From assembly GCF_051020955.1 (NCBI RefSeq), contig NC_135013.1, forward strand, positions 6,856,001 to 6,920,000: a DNA stretch of 64,000 bases, read 5' to 3'. The position numbers and the translations under genes are program-made. Source of the DNA: Megalopta genalis. Its lineage: Eukaryota > Arthropoda > Insecta > Hymenoptera > Halictidae. Each line of letters starts with the position of its first letter. The first letter of the stretch is position 1. Under the pieces are notes generated by a model, which made no database searches, was not told the DNA's origin, and saw nothing but the letters and a program-made list of their open reading frames with translations. Below, in pieces: positions 62,256 through 64,000 of this stretch.

Positions 62256-62458
62256 GGCGCGGTGCAGAGCGGAGCGGACCTGAGCGGAGAGCTGAGCGGT
62301 GCGGAGCTGAGCAGAGCAGAGCTGAGCGGTGCTGAGCGGTGCGGCGCAGTGCGGCGCGGCGCGGAGCGGTGCGGCGAGGAGCGGTGCGGCGCGGAGCTGA
62401 GCGGTGCGGCGAGGAGCGGAGCGGTGCGGTGTGGCGCGGTGCGGTGCGGCGCGGCGCG
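62256..62458 (+). repeat. GC-rich (GCGGT/GCGGA/GAGCG)n microsatellite
   Basis: About 200 bases built of 5-base words GCGGT, GCGGC, GCGGA and GAGCG, such as GAGCGGTGCGGCGCGGAGCT. It is open in several frames on both strands as a consequence of the repeat, not because it is coding. Confidence 0.92.
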
Positions 62459-62699
62459 CAGTTGTTCTTTGGTATCATAATTCACACGAACGAGCACCGT
62501 GCGGGGCCGGCCGCGTACAATTTTCCGCGAGAACTGCGCCGAGAAAGACGAACGGGACACATTGTTCCCAATTAGAATATTATTTTTCGCCGATTTTCGC
62601 CGTCGTGCTTATTAACCGGCCGACTCGGCTGTTAATTGGGACAGCGCTCCGTGGATTCGAGATTGTGCAACTACACATTTTAGAACGAAATATATTTTT

Positions 62700-62750
62700 T
62701 TAAGCCTTTGCACTCGAGTGGGGCGACCCTGAGGCGACGAGAATTTGAAA
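62700..62750. mobile_element. isolated end of the TTAA/CTCGAG MITE family
   Basis: TTAA, GCCTTTGCACTCGAGTGG, then GGCGACCCTGAGGCGACGA. It matches the terminal repeat of the elements at 45,893 and 56,489. No second end is found before the array that follows. Confidence 0.6.
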
Positions 62751-62774
62751 AATGAATTTTCTAGATTAAATAAT

Positions 62775-63335
62775 ATGTGAAGTAGACGTTTAATCGTTAA
62801 TAGCGATTAATAATTAACGGTAGTGATTGAATCGATCATTGTAATTAATAATTAATGGTAGTAATTGAATTGTTAATAGCGATTAATAATTAACGGTAGA
62901 AATTGAAACGATCATTATAATTAATAATTAATGGTAGTAATTAAATTGTGTTAATAGCGTTTAATGATTAACGGTAGTCATTAAATCGTTAATGTCAATT
63001 GAAAATTGAGAGTAGTAATTGAATCGTTTGTAGCGATTAATAATTAACAGCAGTAATCAAATCGTTAGTAGCGATTAATAATTAACAGCAGCAGTAATTA
63101 AATCGTTAGTAGCGATTAATAATTAACAGCAGTAATTAAATCGTTAGTAACGATTAATAATTAACAGCAGTAATTAAATCGTTAATAACAACTAATAATT
63201 AACAATAGTAATTGAATCATTAGTAGCGATTATAATAATTAACAGCAGTAATCAAATCGTTAGTAGCGATTAATATTTAACAACAATTAAATCGTTATTA
63301 GCGATTAATAATTAACAGTAGCAATTAAATCGTGA
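62775..63335. repeat. tandem array, ~38-bp unit, about 14 copies
   Basis: The unit is gcgattaataattaacagc followed by agtaattaaatcgttagta. The left copies have GGTAGT in place of CAGCAGT and are more diverged. The array begins right after the isolated MITE end. Confidence 0.93.
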
Positions 63336-64000
63336 ATTACAAAATTGTAAATTTATACATAAAATATAATAAAGCAATAAACATGATAAAGACGAATTCT
63401 CAACGAAATAACGTAAAAACATCCTTCCAATTCCACTCCGAAAACTCGACAATTAATAAAAAAAGTAATAAATAATACACAAATCCCTTTCAATCGACGA
63501 TCGATTCAATCAATCTATTCAAAACTCTTAATTCGATTAAACGATTGTTAAAAATAAACAACAACGAGGTTCGATAATGTTGCTTCATATTACTCTGCAA
63601 CCGGGTGAAATAATAAAATTTCTCGCCGGTCGGAAACGTGCGAGGAGCTCCGACTTTTTCTCTGTCGGGCATTCCGCTAGCCGACCGTTAATTAAACGCT
63701 ATAGAATAAATTGGACGAATCGCGGACGTGTATTTGTCACAGTTCGAACTACAAAGAGCACTCCCGGAACGGCCAGGGAGAACGCGGCAACGGGACTATT
63801 TAAAACGTTATTACGCATTGGCCATTCACGCGTGCGAAGTTTCAGCGGACAAGCATTTTCTAAGCCGTGGTACCGCGCCAGCACTTCCGAAATATGTACA
63901 TATGTATGTATGTATGTATAATCAGGTGGAAATACGATAATCTCGCGTCGAATTTCTGCCTCTTGTTTCGCCGGGTCCGTTTTTATCGAGCGCGATAACA
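63336..64000. other. non-coding stretch to the window edge
   Basis: AT-rich then moderate GC, with a (TATG)n run at about 63,897-63,919. Short frames on both strands have no recognisable content. Confidence 0.3.

Noticed and set aside
62188..62575. Open frames of Arg/Ala/Pro/Ser/His on both strands
   Set aside because: Produced by the GC-rich five-base repeat; open in several frames at once.

Overview
This window is insect nuclear DNA, most likely from an aculeate hymenopteran (bee or ant). That is an inference from three things: the two gene families present, the sharp alternation of very AT-rich stretches with CpG-rich stretches, and dense TA-flanked foldback elements and TTAA-flanked elements. 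Both genes are split by GT-AG introns, and there are no operons, bacterial signals or CRISPR arrays.

Layout. 1-2.2 kb: AT-rich, no gene. 2.2-5.6 kb, + strand: a five-coding-exon gene for a 221-residue four-pass membrane protein of the TMEM47/claudin-PMP22 type, with a candidate non-coding first exon near 2.24-2.42 kb. 5.6-12.5 kb: its probable long 3' UTR, then the space between two convergent genes. 12.5-19.9 kb, - strand: ten coding exons of a Rho guanine-nucleotide exchange factor of the ARHGEF10 type. It has a DH domain, a PH-like region and a C-terminal beta-propeller-like part; 1,267 residues are visible and the N-terminal exon or exons are not found. 19.9-64 kb: about 44 kb with no recognisable coding exon, either a giant 5' intron of the exchange-factor gene or gene-poor intergenic DNA. 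It holds many tandem arrays (units of about 29, 32, 38, 54, 104, 117, 122, 153, 158-171, 202 and 235 bp), AT and trinucleotide microsatellites, long CT tracts, a GC-rich microsatellite and MITE-like elements.

Mobile DNA. Two non-autonomous families stand out. The first is foldback elements ending CAGGGTGTCCC and flanked by TA; copies lie at about 18.1, 28.2, 28.6-30.6, 43.2, 45.3, 48.8, 49.2 and 49.7 kb. The 28,627-30,567 copy is a nearly perfect 1.94-kb inverted repeat. Its arms begin like the short copies but continue into about 0.8 kb of extra sequence that includes a promoter-like and first-exon-like segment. The second is TTAA-flanked elements with CCC... ends, resembling piggyBac-type MITEs (44.9, 45.9, 56.5 kb, with isolated ends at 37.3, 56.4 and 62.7 kb). 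One of these is interrupted by a TA foldback element, which gives an order of insertion.

The two genes need not work together. One encodes a plasma-membrane, probably junction-associated protein, and the other a cytoplasmic activator of Rho-family GTPases. They converge tail to tail.
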